64,000 nt of DNA from Candidatus Bathyarchaeota archaeon (lineage in GTDB: Archaea > Thermoproteota > Bathyarchaeia > Bathyarchaeales > Bathycorpusculaceae). The notes beneath the pieces are model-generated. The model was not told the DNA's origin. It made no database searches and saw only the letters and a program-made list of their open reading frames with translations. Below, piece after piece: positions 50,096 through 59,211 of the stretch. Each line of letters opens with the position of its first letter. The first letter of the stretch is position 1. The DNA lies in contig JAOULW010000001.1 of NCBI GenBank assembly GCA_029881805.1, positions 62,001 to 126,000 of the forward strand. Reading direction: 5' to 3'. A program made the position numbers and the translations under genes.

Positions 50096-51097
50096 ATGAA
50101 GAATTTTGATTTCGAAGAAGAAAGAGTAAAACAGGAAATCCTGAAACTCGGTGCAAAACGCGTTTTAATCCAGCTTCCTGAGGGTTTAAAACCTGAGGCT
50201 CCCCGCTTAGCAAAGGCAATCGAAAAATGTGATGTATTGCCCCTAATTTCCGCAGACCCGTGCTATGGAGCATGCGACTTGGCAACAAAAGAAGCTGAGA
50301 GTTTAGGCGTAGACCTAATAATTCATTATGGGCATTCAAAGCTGGTCAAATATGAAAGGGTTCCTACAATCTATATAGAAGCCAGAACAACCGTCAACGT
50401 GAATGACGCTGTTCAGAAAGCCTTACCCATCTTGGAAGAATGGCGCAAAATAGGCTTAGCCACAACTATTCAGCACGTACAAACCCTTGACAGCGTTAGA
50501 GAAACGCTCCTCCGCTCAGGAAAAACAGTTATGATAGGAGATGCAGGACGCTTGGGCTATCCTGGACAGGTAATTGGATGTGATTATAGCAATGCTAAGT
50601 CCATAGCCAACGATGTTGAAGCCTTTCTCTTCATCGGCGGCGGAAAGTTCCATGCCCTAGGCGTAGCCCTTTCAACCTCGAAGCCGACAATAGTTGCTGA
50701 CCCATATGAGAAGAGAGTATTCTTAGTTAACGAGGAAGCTAAGAGGATACTCAAACAACGCTGGGCGAGCATAGAAGAAGCAAAAAAAGCCAAAAGTTTT
50801 GCAATACTTGTGGGACTGAAATCTGGACAGAACAGGCTCGAGGAAGCACTAAGCTTCAAACAAATGTTAGAGAAAAGCGGAAGAACGGCGTATCTCTTTA
50901 CTGCCAGAGAGGTTCTCCCTGAGACGCTCATGGATTTCCCAACAATAGATGTCTACGTAAACACTGCTTGTCCAAGAATATCCCTTGACGACGCTTCTAA
51001 ATTCCAGAAACCAGTCTTGACTACAAATGAAACGTCAGTAGTCATTGGCAAACTTTCTTGGGAAGATTTATGCAAAGAAGGCTTCTTCGAAAGTTAG
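50096..51097 (+). CDS. dph2: Diphthamide biosynthesis enzyme Dph2
   Basis: A radical-SAM-like [4Fe-4S] enzyme that transfers the aminocarboxypropyl group to a His of elongation factor 2. The three cluster cysteines, one per domain, are visible: ADPCYGACD (Cys56/Cys60), IGCDYSNAK (Cys162) and NTACPRIS (Cys292). LIQLPEGLKPEA at the N-terminus is typical. 333 residues is normal for the archaeal homodimer. The end overlaps the next methyltransferase gene. Confidence 0.96.
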   Translation: MKNFDFEEERVKQEILKLGAKRVLIQLPEGLKPEAPRLAKAIEKCDVLPLISADPCYGACDLATKEAESLGVDLIIHYGHSKLVKYERVPTIYIEARTTVNVNDAVQKALPILEEWRKIGLATTIQHVQTLDSVRETLLRSGKTVMIGDAGRLGYPGQVIGCDYSNAKSIANDVEAFLFIGGGKFHALGVALSTSKPTIVADPYEKRVFLVNEEAKRILKQRWASIEEAKKAKSFAILVGLKSGQNRLEEALSFKQMLEKSGRTAYLFTAREVLPETLMDFPTIDVYVNTACPRISLDDASKFQKPVLTTNETSVVIGKLSWEDLCKEGFFES

Positions 51098-51798
51098 ATT
51101 TGGAAATGCTGCTTTCCCAAATTGAACCGCATCCGTCTCCCAGACCAAGCCTTGAACAATACACCATTCCAGTTAGCCTTGCAGCTACAATGCTTTACGT
51201 CGCGGCATACACAAACAACGACATCGTTGGTAAAACAGTCTTAGATTTAGGCTGCGGCACTGGAAGACTAGCTCTAGGAGCGGCTTTCTTGGGCGCAAGG
51301 CAAGTCGTGGGAGTAGACATAGATAAAGTTGCAATAGAGACTGCCTTTGAGAATTCTATGAAGACGAAACTAAAAGATAAGGTGCAATGGATTGCTGCTG
51401 ATGTGAACGTCATACATAGAAGCTTTGACACGGTTTTGCAGAACCCACCATTCGGCGTGCAAAAGAGCAGAGCTGACCGTAAGTTTCTGAAAAAAGCTCT
51501 GGAAGTCGGCAAATCAGTGTATTCCCTTCACAAAGATCCACGTAGAGATAAGCAATTGATCAAGCAATTGAAGGCAAGCAGGATCAATACTACATCGGTC
51601 TCTCCAACACCCTTCATTGAGAGGTTCATCGAAGAGCATAACGGAAAAATCAAAGCAGTTCACGCCACACTAATGTCAATCCCCCACATTTTCAGCTTTC
51701 ACACAAAACCAAAACATGAGTTTTTGGTTAATCTATACATCATAGAGGCAAACTTGACTCAAGATGCCAAAAGGTTTATTGAGGGCGTAGAAAAGTAA
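51070..51798 (+). CDS. METTL5-like N6-adenine rRNA methyltransferase
   Basis: Class I SAM methyltransferase with motif I VLDLGCGTGRLALGAAFLGA, VGVDIDKVAIE, and the adenine-N6 motif NPPFG (125-129). The N-terminal LEMLLSQIEPHPSPRPSLEQY is characteristic of METTL5 and its archaeal relatives, which methylate an adenine of small-subunit rRNA. I prefer ATG 51070 to TTG 51058. It overlaps the end of dph2 by 28 bases, and is followed by csl4; this gene order is common in TACK archaea. Confidence 0.93.
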   Translation: MQRRLLRKLDLEMLLSQIEPHPSPRPSLEQYTIPVSLAATMLYVAAYTNNDIVGKTVLDLGCGTGRLALGAAFLGARQVVGVDIDKVAIETAFENSMKTKLKDKVQWIAADVNVIHRSFDTVLQNPPFGVQKSRADRKFLKKALEVGKSVYSLHKDPRRDKQLIKQLKASRINTTSVSPTPFIERFIEEHNGKIKAVHATLMSIPHIFSFHTKPKHEFLVNLYIIEANLTQDAKRFIEGVEK

Positions 51799-51879
51799 AA
51801 TATACTCTACTTAGCCAACGTTTGCGCTTCATAACGGGTAAACGTTTGACTATGTGACCTACCAAATAGTGAGGGAACT

Positions 51880-52464
51880 ATGATGTGTTCACAATCCTCT
51901 GAACAACAAAGCGACAACTTGGTGCTTCCAGGAGAACGCCTAGGCGTGATTGAAGAGTTTATTCCTGATGCAGGAACATACGTGAAGGACGGAGTAATCC
52001 GTTCTGGAGTTGTCGGGCGTTCCCTACATGATAGTCTGAATAAACGCGTTTCAGTTGTTCCTTTGATTCATGGAGCAATGCTTCCAAAGGTTGAAAGTGT
52101 TATTCTTGGACAAGTTTCAAGTGTTCAAACCCAAAATGCCATTGTGCGGATATTTAAAATAGGAAAAAAGCAGCTGTCTGGAGTCTTCACAGGCATCCTG
52201 CACATTTCTGATGTGCAACCAAGATACGTCGAATCAATGTTTAATGTCTGCAAGCCCGCGGACATTATAAGAGCCAAAGTGATTAGTGAAAAGAACAAGA
52301 CTTATCATTTATTCACTAAAGACAAAAACTTGGGCGTGGTTTATGCCCTTTGTTCCCAATGTGGCTACTCATTAGAATCGAAGCGGCAAAGCTTGTACTG
52401 TCCAAGATGTGGAAGAATTGAAAAGCGTAAAACTGCTTTAGATTATGGAAAAGATATAACATGA
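51880..52464 (+). CDS. csl4: Exosome RNA-binding subunit Csl4
   Basis: Caps the archaeal exosome and binds RNA and DnaG. It has the N-terminal domain (LVLPGERLGVIEEFIPDAGTYVKDG), a central S1 domain (PKVESVILGQVSSVQTQNAIVRI ... GILHISDV) and the C-terminal zinc ribbon CSQCGYSLE ... LYCPRCGR. 194 residues is normal. ATG 51880 follows GAGGGAACT. It is in a run with rpoL, as expected for archaea. Confidence 0.96.
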   Translation: MMCSQSSEQQSDNLVLPGERLGVIEEFIPDAGTYVKDGVIRSGVVGRSLHDSLNKRVSVVPLIHGAMLPKVESVILGQVSSVQTQNAIVRIFKIGKKQLSGVFTGILHISDVQPRYVESMFNVCKPADIIRAKVISEKNKTYHLFTKDKNLGVVYALCSQCGYSLESKRQSLYCPRCGRIEKRKTALDYGKDIT

Positions 52465-52487
52465 CACGTTGAAAGGAGATTATGTAG

Positions 52488-52772
52488 ATGAAAATTAGAG
52501 TATTGAAAAGATCTTCAGACGAGCTTAAAATAGAGATTGAAGGCACTGGGCATACTCTTTGTAATCTTGTGCAAAAGAAGCTGTTGGAAGACGAAAATGT
52601 GGATTTGGCTGGATATAACATACCGCACCCTTTAGCCTCCACTTCTATAATTTACGTCCGCACAAAAGGCGATGTGAAACCCGAAGTTTCCCTACAAGGG
52701 GCTGTGAAAAAAGCGCGCAAGATGAACAAAGAATTCGGCAAAGAATTTCAAAAGACCCTCAAAAAGATTTAA
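52488..52772 (+). CDS. rpoL: DNA-directed RNA polymerase subunit L
   Basis: Rpb11 homologue; it pairs with subunit D in polymerase assembly. The motif GTGHTLCNLVQKKLLEDENVDLAGYNIPHPL is the hallmark (HTL.NLL...V..AGY..PHPL). 94 residues is normal. ATG 52488 has AAAGGAGATTATGTAG upstream. Its stop overlaps the tail of the convergent RNase III-like gene by 14 bases. Confidence 0.97.
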   Translation: MKIRVLKRSSDELKIEIEGTGHTLCNLVQKKLLEDENVDLAGYNIPHPLASTSIIYVRTKGDVKPEVSLQGAVKKARKMNKEFGKEFQKTLKKI

Positions 52773-53154
52773 TTCTGTTTTTTATTGTTGTTAGTAGTTC
52801 GTTGAAGCCCTCAACAGGGTCGCTTGACTTTTCAAGTATTGCAATGCTTTCTTCTAATGTGATATGGTTATGGAGCCAAGCATACACTGCTATAGCTTCT
52901 GCAGCATCAGCTAGCATATGACGGCTCATTCTTGAAGGCAAATATCTTCGCAATCCAGACTTTTTGAGTGCCTCCGCGAGTATATTTCCCTTAACTTTTG
53001 CGCCTACGGCTTCTCCCCTTTTAATTGACAAAACGAGTGAATACGCAAAGTTTAGGTAGCTGTCTCCAAGGGAAGCAAGTTCATGGTCTGTTAAAACCCC
53101 AGTCAGGTTTCTATAAGTTTTCATAAAAGAAAATACTTTTTTGGGTTCTCTCAA
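52759..53154 (-). CDS. RNase III-like (mini-III type) protein, 131 aa
   Basis: The segment LTDHELASLGDSYLNFAYSLVLSIKRG resembles the RNase III core (ExxxLGDxxL), and RMSRHMLADAAEAIAVYAWLHNHITLEESIAIL the second half with the acidic pair (DxxE-like). There is no double-stranded RNA-binding domain, as in Mini-III. Archaeal proteins of this kind are annotated as RNase III family. The alignment here is by eye and the catalytic set is incomplete, so activity is uncertain. It lies alone on the minus strand between rpoL and DUF99. Confidence 0.72.
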   Translation of the reverse strand: MREPKKVFSFMKTYRNLTGVLTDHELASLGDSYLNFAYSLVLSIKRGEAVGAKVKGNILAEALKKSGLRRYLPSRMSRHMLADAAEAIAVYAWLHNHITLEESIAILEKSSDPVEGFNELLTTIKNRIKSF

Positions 53155-53236
53155 AGAGACATCTCCACTTTGTTTTTATTTTTCGCTAAATTTATAATGT
53201 TTTTTCTCATACTAAAAGCGCAGATGAGGAAGTATT

Positions 53237-53824
53237 TTGTCTTACAAAAAGTTTAGAGTGATTAAACCTGAAATTCGCGTTTTGGGAGTTGATGACGGAG
53301 TATTTATTCCTCACACGAAAGGGTCAGCATTAGTTGTTGGAGTCGTTTTTCGTGGCGGATATTGGCTTGACGGACTTATGCGGACAAGAATAGAAGTGGA
53401 CGGATTTGACGCCACAGATAAAATAGCTTCCATGATAATTAGTTCGCCTCACTACAAGCAATTAAGGGTCATAATGCTTAATGGAATAACCTTCGCAGGT
53501 TTCAATGTCGTCGACATCAAAGCACTCAACAAGAAAACAAAGCTCCCCATCATAACGGTTACACGCGAAAAACCAATCTTTGCAGAAATCCGCCGCGCTC
53601 TGAAAAACCTGCCAAAAAGCGAAGAACGCTGGGAAGCCATCCTCAACGCTGGAGAGACACTCGAAGTATTCACAAGAACTGAAAGGGAGAAGGTTTACTT
53701 TCAATTCTCAGGAATTCTTGAAGAGGACGCAAAAAGAATTCTGAAGTTGACTTCTACGCGAAGCAGTGTTCCCGAAGCTTTACGCGTAGCTCACCTTATT
53801 GCTTCTGGGATAAGCGCTGTATAG
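53237..53824 (+). CDS. DUF99 family protein (endonuclease V-like fold)
   Basis: DUF99 signature: RVLGVDDGVFIPHTKGSALVVGVVFRGGYWLDG at the N-terminus, VIMLNGITFAGFNVVDI, and LPIITVTREKP. The fold is RNase H-like, related to endonuclease V, but the enzymatic activity is not established. 195 residues is normal. It starts with TTG 53237 after GATGAGGAAG. It precedes tfs and pcn in an arrangement common in this lineage. Confidence 0.9.
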   Translation: MSYKKFRVIKPEIRVLGVDDGVFIPHTKGSALVVGVVFRGGYWLDGLMRTRIEVDGFDATDKIASMIISSPHYKQLRVIMLNGITFAGFNVVDIKALNKKTKLPIITVTREKPIFAEIRRALKNLPKSEERWEAILNAGETLEVFTRTEREKVYFQFSGILEEDAKRILKLTSTRSSVPEALRVAHLIASGISAV

Positions 53825-53886
53825 CCTCAATCTTTATTTCAACAAGAAAAGGTTTAAAAGAGACCCTGTTAAGGGAAAACAAACGG

Positions 53887-54258
53887 ATGACGGAGCGCCA
53901 AATAATGCAATTTTGTCCAAAATGCGGATCCCGCCTCGCACCAAAGAAAGGAAAAGCTGCAAAAGAAGATTCTATAATGCTTGTTTGCCCCAAATGCGGT
54001 TACAAGAAACGCGAGTCAAGCAAGAAGGTCGAGCCGAAAGTAGCAAAGGTCATACAGCACAATCCGCAACAGCTCGTGGCCGTGATAGGCAGGGAAGAGC
54101 AAAAACTGCGAACGTTACCTACTGTTAGAATTGAATGTTCCAGATGCGGGAATAATTTAGCTTACGTCTGGCAGGTGCAGACAAGAGGTGCTGACGAGTC
54201 CTCAACACAATTCCTACGCTGCACAAAATGTGGATACACTTTTCGAGAATACAGCTAA
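53887..54258 (+). CDS. tfs: Transcription factor S (TFIIS-like)
   Basis: Stimulates RNA cleavage by backtracked RNA polymerase. An N-terminal zinc ribbon (FCPKCGSRLAP ... LVCPKCGYKK) is followed by a linker and the C-terminal TFIIS ribbon (IECSRCGNNLAYVWQVQTRGADESS, then RCTKCGYTFREY). The catalytic acidic pair is Asp-Glu in RGADES; the usual RSADE has Gly here in place of Ser, a small change. Start ATG 53887 or 53905; GGAG lies nine bases before the second. A TATA-like GGTTTAAAAG sits at 53850-53859. Confidence 0.95.
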   Translation: MTERQIMQFCPKCGSRLAPKKGKAAKEDSIMLVCPKCGYKKRESSKKVEPKVAKVIQHNPQQLVAVIGREEQKLRTLPTVRIECSRCGNNLAYVWQVQTRGADESSTQFLRCTKCGYTFREYS

Positions 54259-54394
54259 ACCACTCTTAATTCTTCCATACTTCGAAATCACCATTTATTG
54301 GTTGATGGAGAATTTCCGCAAGGAAAGGTGAAAGCTAATATGTGGAATCTTTTATTAGCAACAACAAATATACGGAATAGAAAGGAGATCGGTA

Positions 54395-55150
54395 ATGTTC
54401 AAACTCAAAGTTTCAGATGCAAAACTCCTTAGAGATATGACCACGGCTATTTCCATCCTCGTAGACGAGGCCACGTTCAAAATCGACCCTCACAGCATAA
54501 AACTGCGGGCAATGGATCCCTCTCGGGTTGCAATGGTTGATTTTGAATGGTCTAAAACAGTTTTTGAAGAATATATATGCACAGAATCGACAAAAATGTG
54601 CATCAACATAAGTGAACTACTGAAACTGCTTAAAAGAGCTGGAAAGGACGAAGTAGTGGAACTCTCTCTTGACGAAAAAACTGGGCGTCTTCAAGTGAAA
54701 ATAACCGGGAAATATACAAGGAACTTTACAATGCCGACACTCGAAGCATCAGAAGAAGAGGTGCCGACACCAAAACTCACATTCAACGTTAGGGCTAAAG
54801 CCACAACTGGCGGCTTAAGTCAAGCAATCGAAGACGCACAGCTTGTAAGCGACCATGTCCGAATCGAGGCAGACGCCGAAAAGATAGTATTTAACGCTAC
54901 AGGTGACCTTATGGGCGCGACGATATCACTTCAAAAAGGAAGCGACACCTTGCTGGATTTGGAAGCAAAAGAGTCTTCAAAAGCGACATTTAGCCTAAGC
55001 TACCTGTCGGAAATCATAAAGGCAGCCGCAGCGACGTCCGACATTGCAACAATAGAATTTTCAACTGACATGCCTATAAAACTGGATTTCCAACAGGCAA
55101 AAGAAGGAAAACTGATGTTCTATCTAGCACCAAGAATCGAAACAGAATAA
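54395..55150 (+). CDS. pcn: DNA polymerase sliding clamp (PCNA)
   Basis: The 251-residue protein has the two-domain PCNA fold: LRDMTTAISILVDEATFKIDPHSIKLRAMDPSRVAMVDF at the N-terminus (the conserved MDPSRVA-type segment), ISELLKLLKRAGKDEVVEL, and LSYLSEIIKAAAATSDIATIEFSTDMPIKLDF with the C-terminal FYLAPRIE. ATG 54395 is preceded by AAAGGAGATCGG. As an AGGAGAT site with ideal spacing it should be strongly translated. It is followed two bases later by priL, and holds DP2 on DNA through PIP boxes such as the one at its C-terminus. Confidence 0.97.
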   Translation: MFKLKVSDAKLLRDMTTAISILVDEATFKIDPHSIKLRAMDPSRVAMVDFEWSKTVFEEYICTESTKMCINISELLKLLKRAGKDEVVELSLDEKTGRLQVKITGKYTRNFTMPTLEASEEEVPTPKLTFNVRAKATTGGLSQAIEDAQLVSDHVRIEADAEKIVFNATGDLMGATISLQKGSDTLLDLEAKESSKATFSLSYLSEIIKAAAATSDIATIEFSTDMPIKLDFQQAKEGKLMFYLAPRIETE

Positions 55151-55151
55151 C

Positions 55152-56198
55152 GTGAGAAATAAAATGCGATATGCGTTTTCGAAGCTTGCAAAGAACGACT
55201 ATGCAAAATATCCTTTCTTAAAAGCGGCTATCAAGTATGTGCAAATACCTGATTTAAGAATTCAAGATTTGGCAGATTCCAACAGAGAAAACATTCTCAA
55301 ACGTGCCCAACAAAGACTAGAAGAAGCGATATTTGATAATATTGTGAGCCGAGACCTGCATCATGAGGACATTGAGATTATATCTTTTCCTGTCGCAGTA
55401 ATGTTGGCCATGGCAACTAAAAACTCCTTTATCCAAAAAAGGTACGCCCTTGCAGAAGCAAACCAAACCTATGAAGATTTAAGAAAAGAATCCGAGGAAA
55501 AGACTCTTGAAGTAGCAAAGAACTTTGGATGGGAACTCGCATCGAACAAAGAATCTAGGATGCCCTACAGGTTTGCATTGAATCTTGTTGATTACCTCAG
55601 AAACACGACGCATTTACGAGAAAAGCCGTGGAAGCTTGTTAACCGTATGTTATCAAATGGTAATGTTTACTTAGGAATAGATGAAGTTGCAAGGCTTTTG
55701 AAAGAAGAAGTTCGGAGGCATATTGAGAAAAGATTAGAGCTAAAAGAACTACCAGCTTTTCCACCAAAAATAACCGAGATTGCTGAGAAAATAAGAAAAT
55801 TATCAGAAGATACAATAGGCAAGACTGAAATGGAAGGTTTTCCAAAAGCCATAGTGCAAGTAGCCTTTCCCCCATGCATAAAAGCTCTTTATGAATCCTT
55901 CTCTTCCGGGCGCCACCTCTCGCATGTAGGTCGCTTTACATTAACTTCGTTTCTGATAAACATTGGAATGCCACCAGAAACCGTTGTGGAATTTTTCAAG
56001 AGCTTTTCTGATTACAATGAAAGGATGACACGTTATCAGGTTGAACACATTGCGGGAGAGAAAGGTTCTAGAACGCGGTATATTCCGCCAAAATGTGACA
56101 CATTAAAAACTCATGGCGTATGCACAAACCCAGATGAACTGTGCCAAAGAATGCGCCACCCACTGAGTTATTATCGAATAAAAGTCAAAGCCACCTAA
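55152..56198 (+). CDS. priL: DNA primase large subunit (PriL)
   Basis: Regulatory subunit of the archaeal-eukaryotic primase. The C-terminal iron-sulfur domain has its four cysteines at 242 (FPPCIKALYES), 315 (PKCDTLK), 324 (GVCTNP) and 331 (ELCQRMRHPL). The N-terminal region (LAKNDYAKYPFLKAAIKYV) is typical. GTG 55152 or ATG 55164 is the start; the gene is coupled to pcn. 348 residues is normal. The small subunit PriS is not in this window. Confidence 0.95.
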   Translation: MRNKMRYAFSKLAKNDYAKYPFLKAAIKYVQIPDLRIQDLADSNRENILKRAQQRLEEAIFDNIVSRDLHHEDIEIISFPVAVMLAMATKNSFIQKRYALAEANQTYEDLRKESEEKTLEVAKNFGWELASNKESRMPYRFALNLVDYLRNTTHLREKPWKLVNRMLSNGNVYLGIDEVARLLKEEVRRHIEKRLELKELPAFPPKITEIAEKIRKLSEDTIGKTEMEGFPKAIVQVAFPPCIKALYESFSSGRHLSHVGRFTLTSFLINIGMPPETVVEFFKSFSDYNERMTRYQVEHIAGEKGSRTRYIPPKCDTLKTHGVCTNPDELCQRMRHPLSYYRIKVKAT

Positions 56199-56232
56199 AC
56201 GCTTAACAAATTTGAACTGGGAAAACGGTAGG

Positions 56233-56242
56233 ATTTATATAG
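56233..56242 (+). promoter_or_regulatory. TATA box at the start of the glycan gene group
   Basis: ATTTATATAG, about 45 bases upstream of ATG 56278, marks the beginning of a new transcription unit after the replication genes. Confidence 0.5.
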
Positions 56243-56277
56243 TCAGTGCTGAGTTACTGAACACTATTTGAGGTGAC

Positions 56278-57105
56278 ATGGTACCAATGAACACTCAAGT
56301 TTCCTATTCTATAGGCTCAAAAAATGAGACCTCTTCGCTAGTGGGAAGCTTGAGTCTGGAAAATGACTCGTGTGGAGTTGTTGAGGGAAATCTGAAAATA
56401 GCTTCCGAAATTGGCATAATTCTTCCGACATACTGCGAAGCAGCAAACATCGAAAGACTAGTTAATGAAATTGAAAATTTGGACATGAATGTTTCTCTAT
56501 TAGTTATAGATGATTCAAGCCCTGATGGATCGGCAGACATTGTTCGAAAGCTTCAGAGGAAGTATAATAACATTTTACTTTTAGTAAGATCGAAAAAAAT
56601 GGGACTTGGAACGGCAATAACGGATGGATTTAAATCGCTTTTGTCCTTGGTTAATCCCCCCGAATATATCGTTACGATGGATGCTGATTATTCTCATAAT
56701 CCAAAAGATGTTCCCCACGTTGTCTCTGCTGCGAAGGAAGGAAAGGGACTTGCTATAGGAAGCAGGTACTGCAAAGGAGGAAGAATAATAAACTGGAGCT
56801 TATTCCGTCTCGTGACCAGCCGAATAGCAAATCTGGTAGCCTCTTCTGTAGTAGGCGCAAAGATACACGACTATACAAGCGGTCTGCGATGTTACTCAGC
56901 AACACTTGTCAAAGCAATCGTCAATGATCTACACAGTCAAACATATGAAATACAAATCGAAACAATACGACAAGCATGCAAAAGAGAATTTAACATAAAA
57001 GAGGTTCCGATAACCTTCATAAATAGAAAGAAAGGAAAGTCAAAATTAACTCCCAATGAAATTAGAGAGTTTATATCATACATTTTAAATCTCGTGCATT
57101 GCTAA
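56278..57105 (+). CDS. Dolichol-phosphate mannosyltransferase-like GT2 glycosyltransferase
   Basis: Family 2 glycosyltransferase (GT-A fold). IGIILPTYCEAANIERLV, VIDDSSPDGS (first Asp pair), VTMDADYSHNPKD (the DxD-like catalytic motif), and YTSGLRCYSATLV are characteristic of dolichyl-phosphate mannose synthase. No membrane segments, so it is the soluble type. The N-terminal 45 residues precede the domain and are non-conserved, so the real start might be an internal ATG. Such enzymes load sugar onto a lipid carrier for protein N-glycosylation. First gene of the glycan region; GAGGTGAC just precedes the ATG. Confidence 0.9.
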   Translation: MVPMNTQVSYSIGSKNETSSLVGSLSLENDSCGVVEGNLKIASEIGIILPTYCEAANIERLVNEIENLDMNVSLLVIDDSSPDGSADIVRKLQRKYNNILLLVRSKKMGLGTAITDGFKSLLSLVNPPEYIVTMDADYSHNPKDVPHVVSAAKEGKGLAIGSRYCKGGRIINWSLFRLVTSRIANLVASSVVGAKIHDYTSGLRCYSATLVKAIVNDLHSQTYEIQIETIRQACKREFNIKEVPITFINRKKGKSKLTPNEIREFISYILNLVHC

Positions 57106-57151
57106 AATCAGAAACAAAAACGCCAGCGACCAAACTTGCTGGTGAAACCTA

Positions 57152-58033
57152 ATGAGCATACCCAGAATCGCAGTCGGAATCTGCGCCTATAACGAAGAAA
57201 ACAATATTGGGCGCGTTCTGCATAGGGTTCTAGAGCAAGATCTGCCTGAAAACAGCAAAATTTTGGTCGTCTGCTCTGGATGTACTGATAGAACACCGCA
57301 AATTGTCGAAGAGTTTCAAAAGAAAGACTCCAGAATCGAATTGCTAACCGAAAGCGTTCGCACGGGAAAAGCAAATGCTCTTAACAAAATCTTTAAGATA
57401 GCAAAGAAATCCGCTGAAATGTTAGTTTTAGTGAATGCGGATGCTCTGCCAAACCATGGGAGTATAGAAAGACTAATCTCAAAACTTACAAACGACAAAG
57501 CAGGCGCAGTGTTTGCGCAGCCTGTTCCTTTCGAGAACGTTCAAGGATTTAGTTATAGAATTGCATGTGTGATATGGCGTTTGCACCATTTGATTTCGCT
57601 CCTGCAAAGACCTAAACTATCAGGAGAGCTCTGTGTGATACGGACTTCTTGTCTTCAGGAAATCCCAGAAAATGTCGCCACAGACGAGCCATATATTGAA
57701 CTGTCTATAAGAAAGCAAGGTTACGATATTGCATATGCTCCTGATGCTTTGGTGTATATACGCTGTCCGACAAGTGTTGTTGACCTGCTTAAGCATCGAG
57801 AGCGTATATTGGCCGGACATATGCAATTGCAGACGTCCACAGGCTTCAGAGTTTCAACCTCAAGTCTGAGAAATATTATGCTCGCAGTATCAGCCCTGAA
57901 ACCAAGCGAAATCATATACGCGTCGTTAGGAGGATTTCTCGAAGTAATAGCCTATGTCCATGCGAAAATCGCGTTCGGTAAGTTAGCCTCACACGTTTGG
58001 GAACCGATAAAAAGCACCAAGATTTCAATATGA
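57152..58033 (+). CDS. GT2 family glycosyltransferase
   Basis: Another GT-A glycosyltransferase: RIAVGICAYNEENNIGRVLHRVLEQD at the N-terminus, SGCTDRTPQIVEEFQ, RTGKANALNKIFK, and LVNADALPNHGSIERL, where NAD plus the downstream DEPYIELSIRKQGYDIAYAPDA act as the DxD and base motifs. The C-terminal region (about residues 225-293) is helical, with hydrophobic segments. Sugar and acceptor are unknown. ATG 57152 is 46 bases after the DPM-like gene and 30 bases before the GT4 gene. Confidence 0.9.
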   Translation: MSIPRIAVGICAYNEENNIGRVLHRVLEQDLPENSKILVVCSGCTDRTPQIVEEFQKKDSRIELLTESVRTGKANALNKIFKIAKKSAEMLVLVNADALPNHGSIERLISKLTNDKAGAVFAQPVPFENVQGFSYRIACVIWRLHHLISLLQRPKLSGELCVIRTSCLQEIPENVATDEPYIELSIRKQGYDIAYAPDALVYIRCPTSVVDLLKHRERILAGHMQLQTSTGFRVSTSSLRNIMLAVSALKPSEIIYASLGGFLEVIAYVHAKIAFGKLASHVWEPIKSTKISI

Positions 58034-58063
58034 ATTAGTAAGAACTTTCCTAGATGGTTACCT

Positions 58064-59149
58064 ATGCATGTTTTACAAATTACTCCGCGATATTTTCCGA
58101 ATATTGGAGGTGTTGAAGTTGTTGTTCAAAAAATAAGTGAGATGCTCGTGGCAAATGGCATCCAAGTGACTGTTTATTCAGTTGATTTAATTCATGATTT
58201 ATTACGGCAACAAAAAGTCAATGAAGTTTTAGTTAAACGCTTCACTCCTGTTTTTGGTGATCCACTCTACTTGCCTGAACCAAAATTCCTTAGATCTTTG
58301 TTACGGGAAAATGTGGATATAATCCATGTTCATAATGTACATACTCTTCTACCTCTTTTTGCAGCGTTATTTAAACATAAAAAAACAAGATTGGTGGTGC
58401 AGTCGCATTATCATCGTTTTGGGCAGTCAACCCTTCGACATTTCTTATTGAAGCTTTACAGGCGCGCGCTTAGCGGTTTAGTATTTTCTCGTGCAGATGT
58501 AGTGGTAGTCAATTCTATTTATGAAAAAGAGATACTTTGCGAGGACTTTAAAGAATGTAAAAATGTCCTTTTGGTTCCAGAAGGCGTTGATGTGGATGAG
58601 GTTAAACGTATCAAGCATGACCCCGTGAAACCCAGAAGAATCCTCTACGTCGGCGCGTTAAAAGGTTATAAGAACGTTGATAAGATTCTTGAGAGTTTCG
58701 CGCGGCTGATTGGAAGAGTCGATACCGAGTTCAAGCTTGTAATTGTGGGTAGAGGCTCCGAATACGACTTTTTAGTTAATCGGGCTCGTGAATTGAACAT
58801 CAGTTCTCTTGTGGAGTGGAAACGTGATTTATCTCGACAGCAATTATTAGTCGAGTATGCAGAGGCAAGCACTTTGGTTCTCCTTTCGCCTTTGGAAAGT
58901 TTCAGTAGAGTTGTTTATGAAGCGTTGATGATAGGTCTTCCGGTAGTCGTTCTAAACTATGGAGCAACAGCTTACCTAGCTAGAAATGGATTTGCGGAAG
59001 GGGTTGACTCTCTTGACCCAGAGGAGATTGCAGATGCAATTATCAGGGCTACGAACAGAACTCATCCCAGAATATCGGATGGACCTTCGTCTTTCCTTAG
59101 TTGGGAAGCTTATTCTAACCAGATTATTAGTATCTACTGTAGATTATAG
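58064..59149 (+). CDS. GT4 family glycosyltransferase
   Basis: GT-B fold with PRYFPNIGGVEVVVQKISEML at the N-terminus and VVPEGVDVDEVKRI... then RILYVGALKGYKNVDKILESFARL, LVIVGRGSEYDFLVNRA and ASTLVLLSPLESFSRVVYEALMIGLPVVVLNYG at the C-terminus, where ESFSRVVYEALM holds the Ex7E-type nucleotide-sugar site. 361 residues is normal. It would elongate a surface glycan. It starts ATG 58064, which has GGTTACCT upstream. Part of the same run as the two GT2 genes. Confidence 0.94.
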   Translation: MHVLQITPRYFPNIGGVEVVVQKISEMLVANGIQVTVYSVDLIHDLLRQQKVNEVLVKRFTPVFGDPLYLPEPKFLRSLLRENVDIIHVHNVHTLLPLFAALFKHKKTRLVVQSHYHRFGQSTLRHFLLKLYRRALSGLVFSRADVVVVNSIYEKEILCEDFKECKNVLLVPEGVDVDEVKRIKHDPVKPRRILYVGALKGYKNVDKILESFARLIGRVDTEFKLVIVGRGSEYDFLVNRARELNISSLVEWKRDLSRQQLLVEYAEASTLVLLSPLESFSRVVYEALMIGLPVVVLNYGATAYLARNGFAEGVDSLDPEEIADAIIRATNRTHPRISDGPSSFLSWEAYSNQIISIYCRL

Positions 59150-59211
59150 AAAGTAGAAACGTCAATTTGATGTAGGATGACTTTAGTTATTAAGCGCAGA
59201 GGGGTTTGAGT

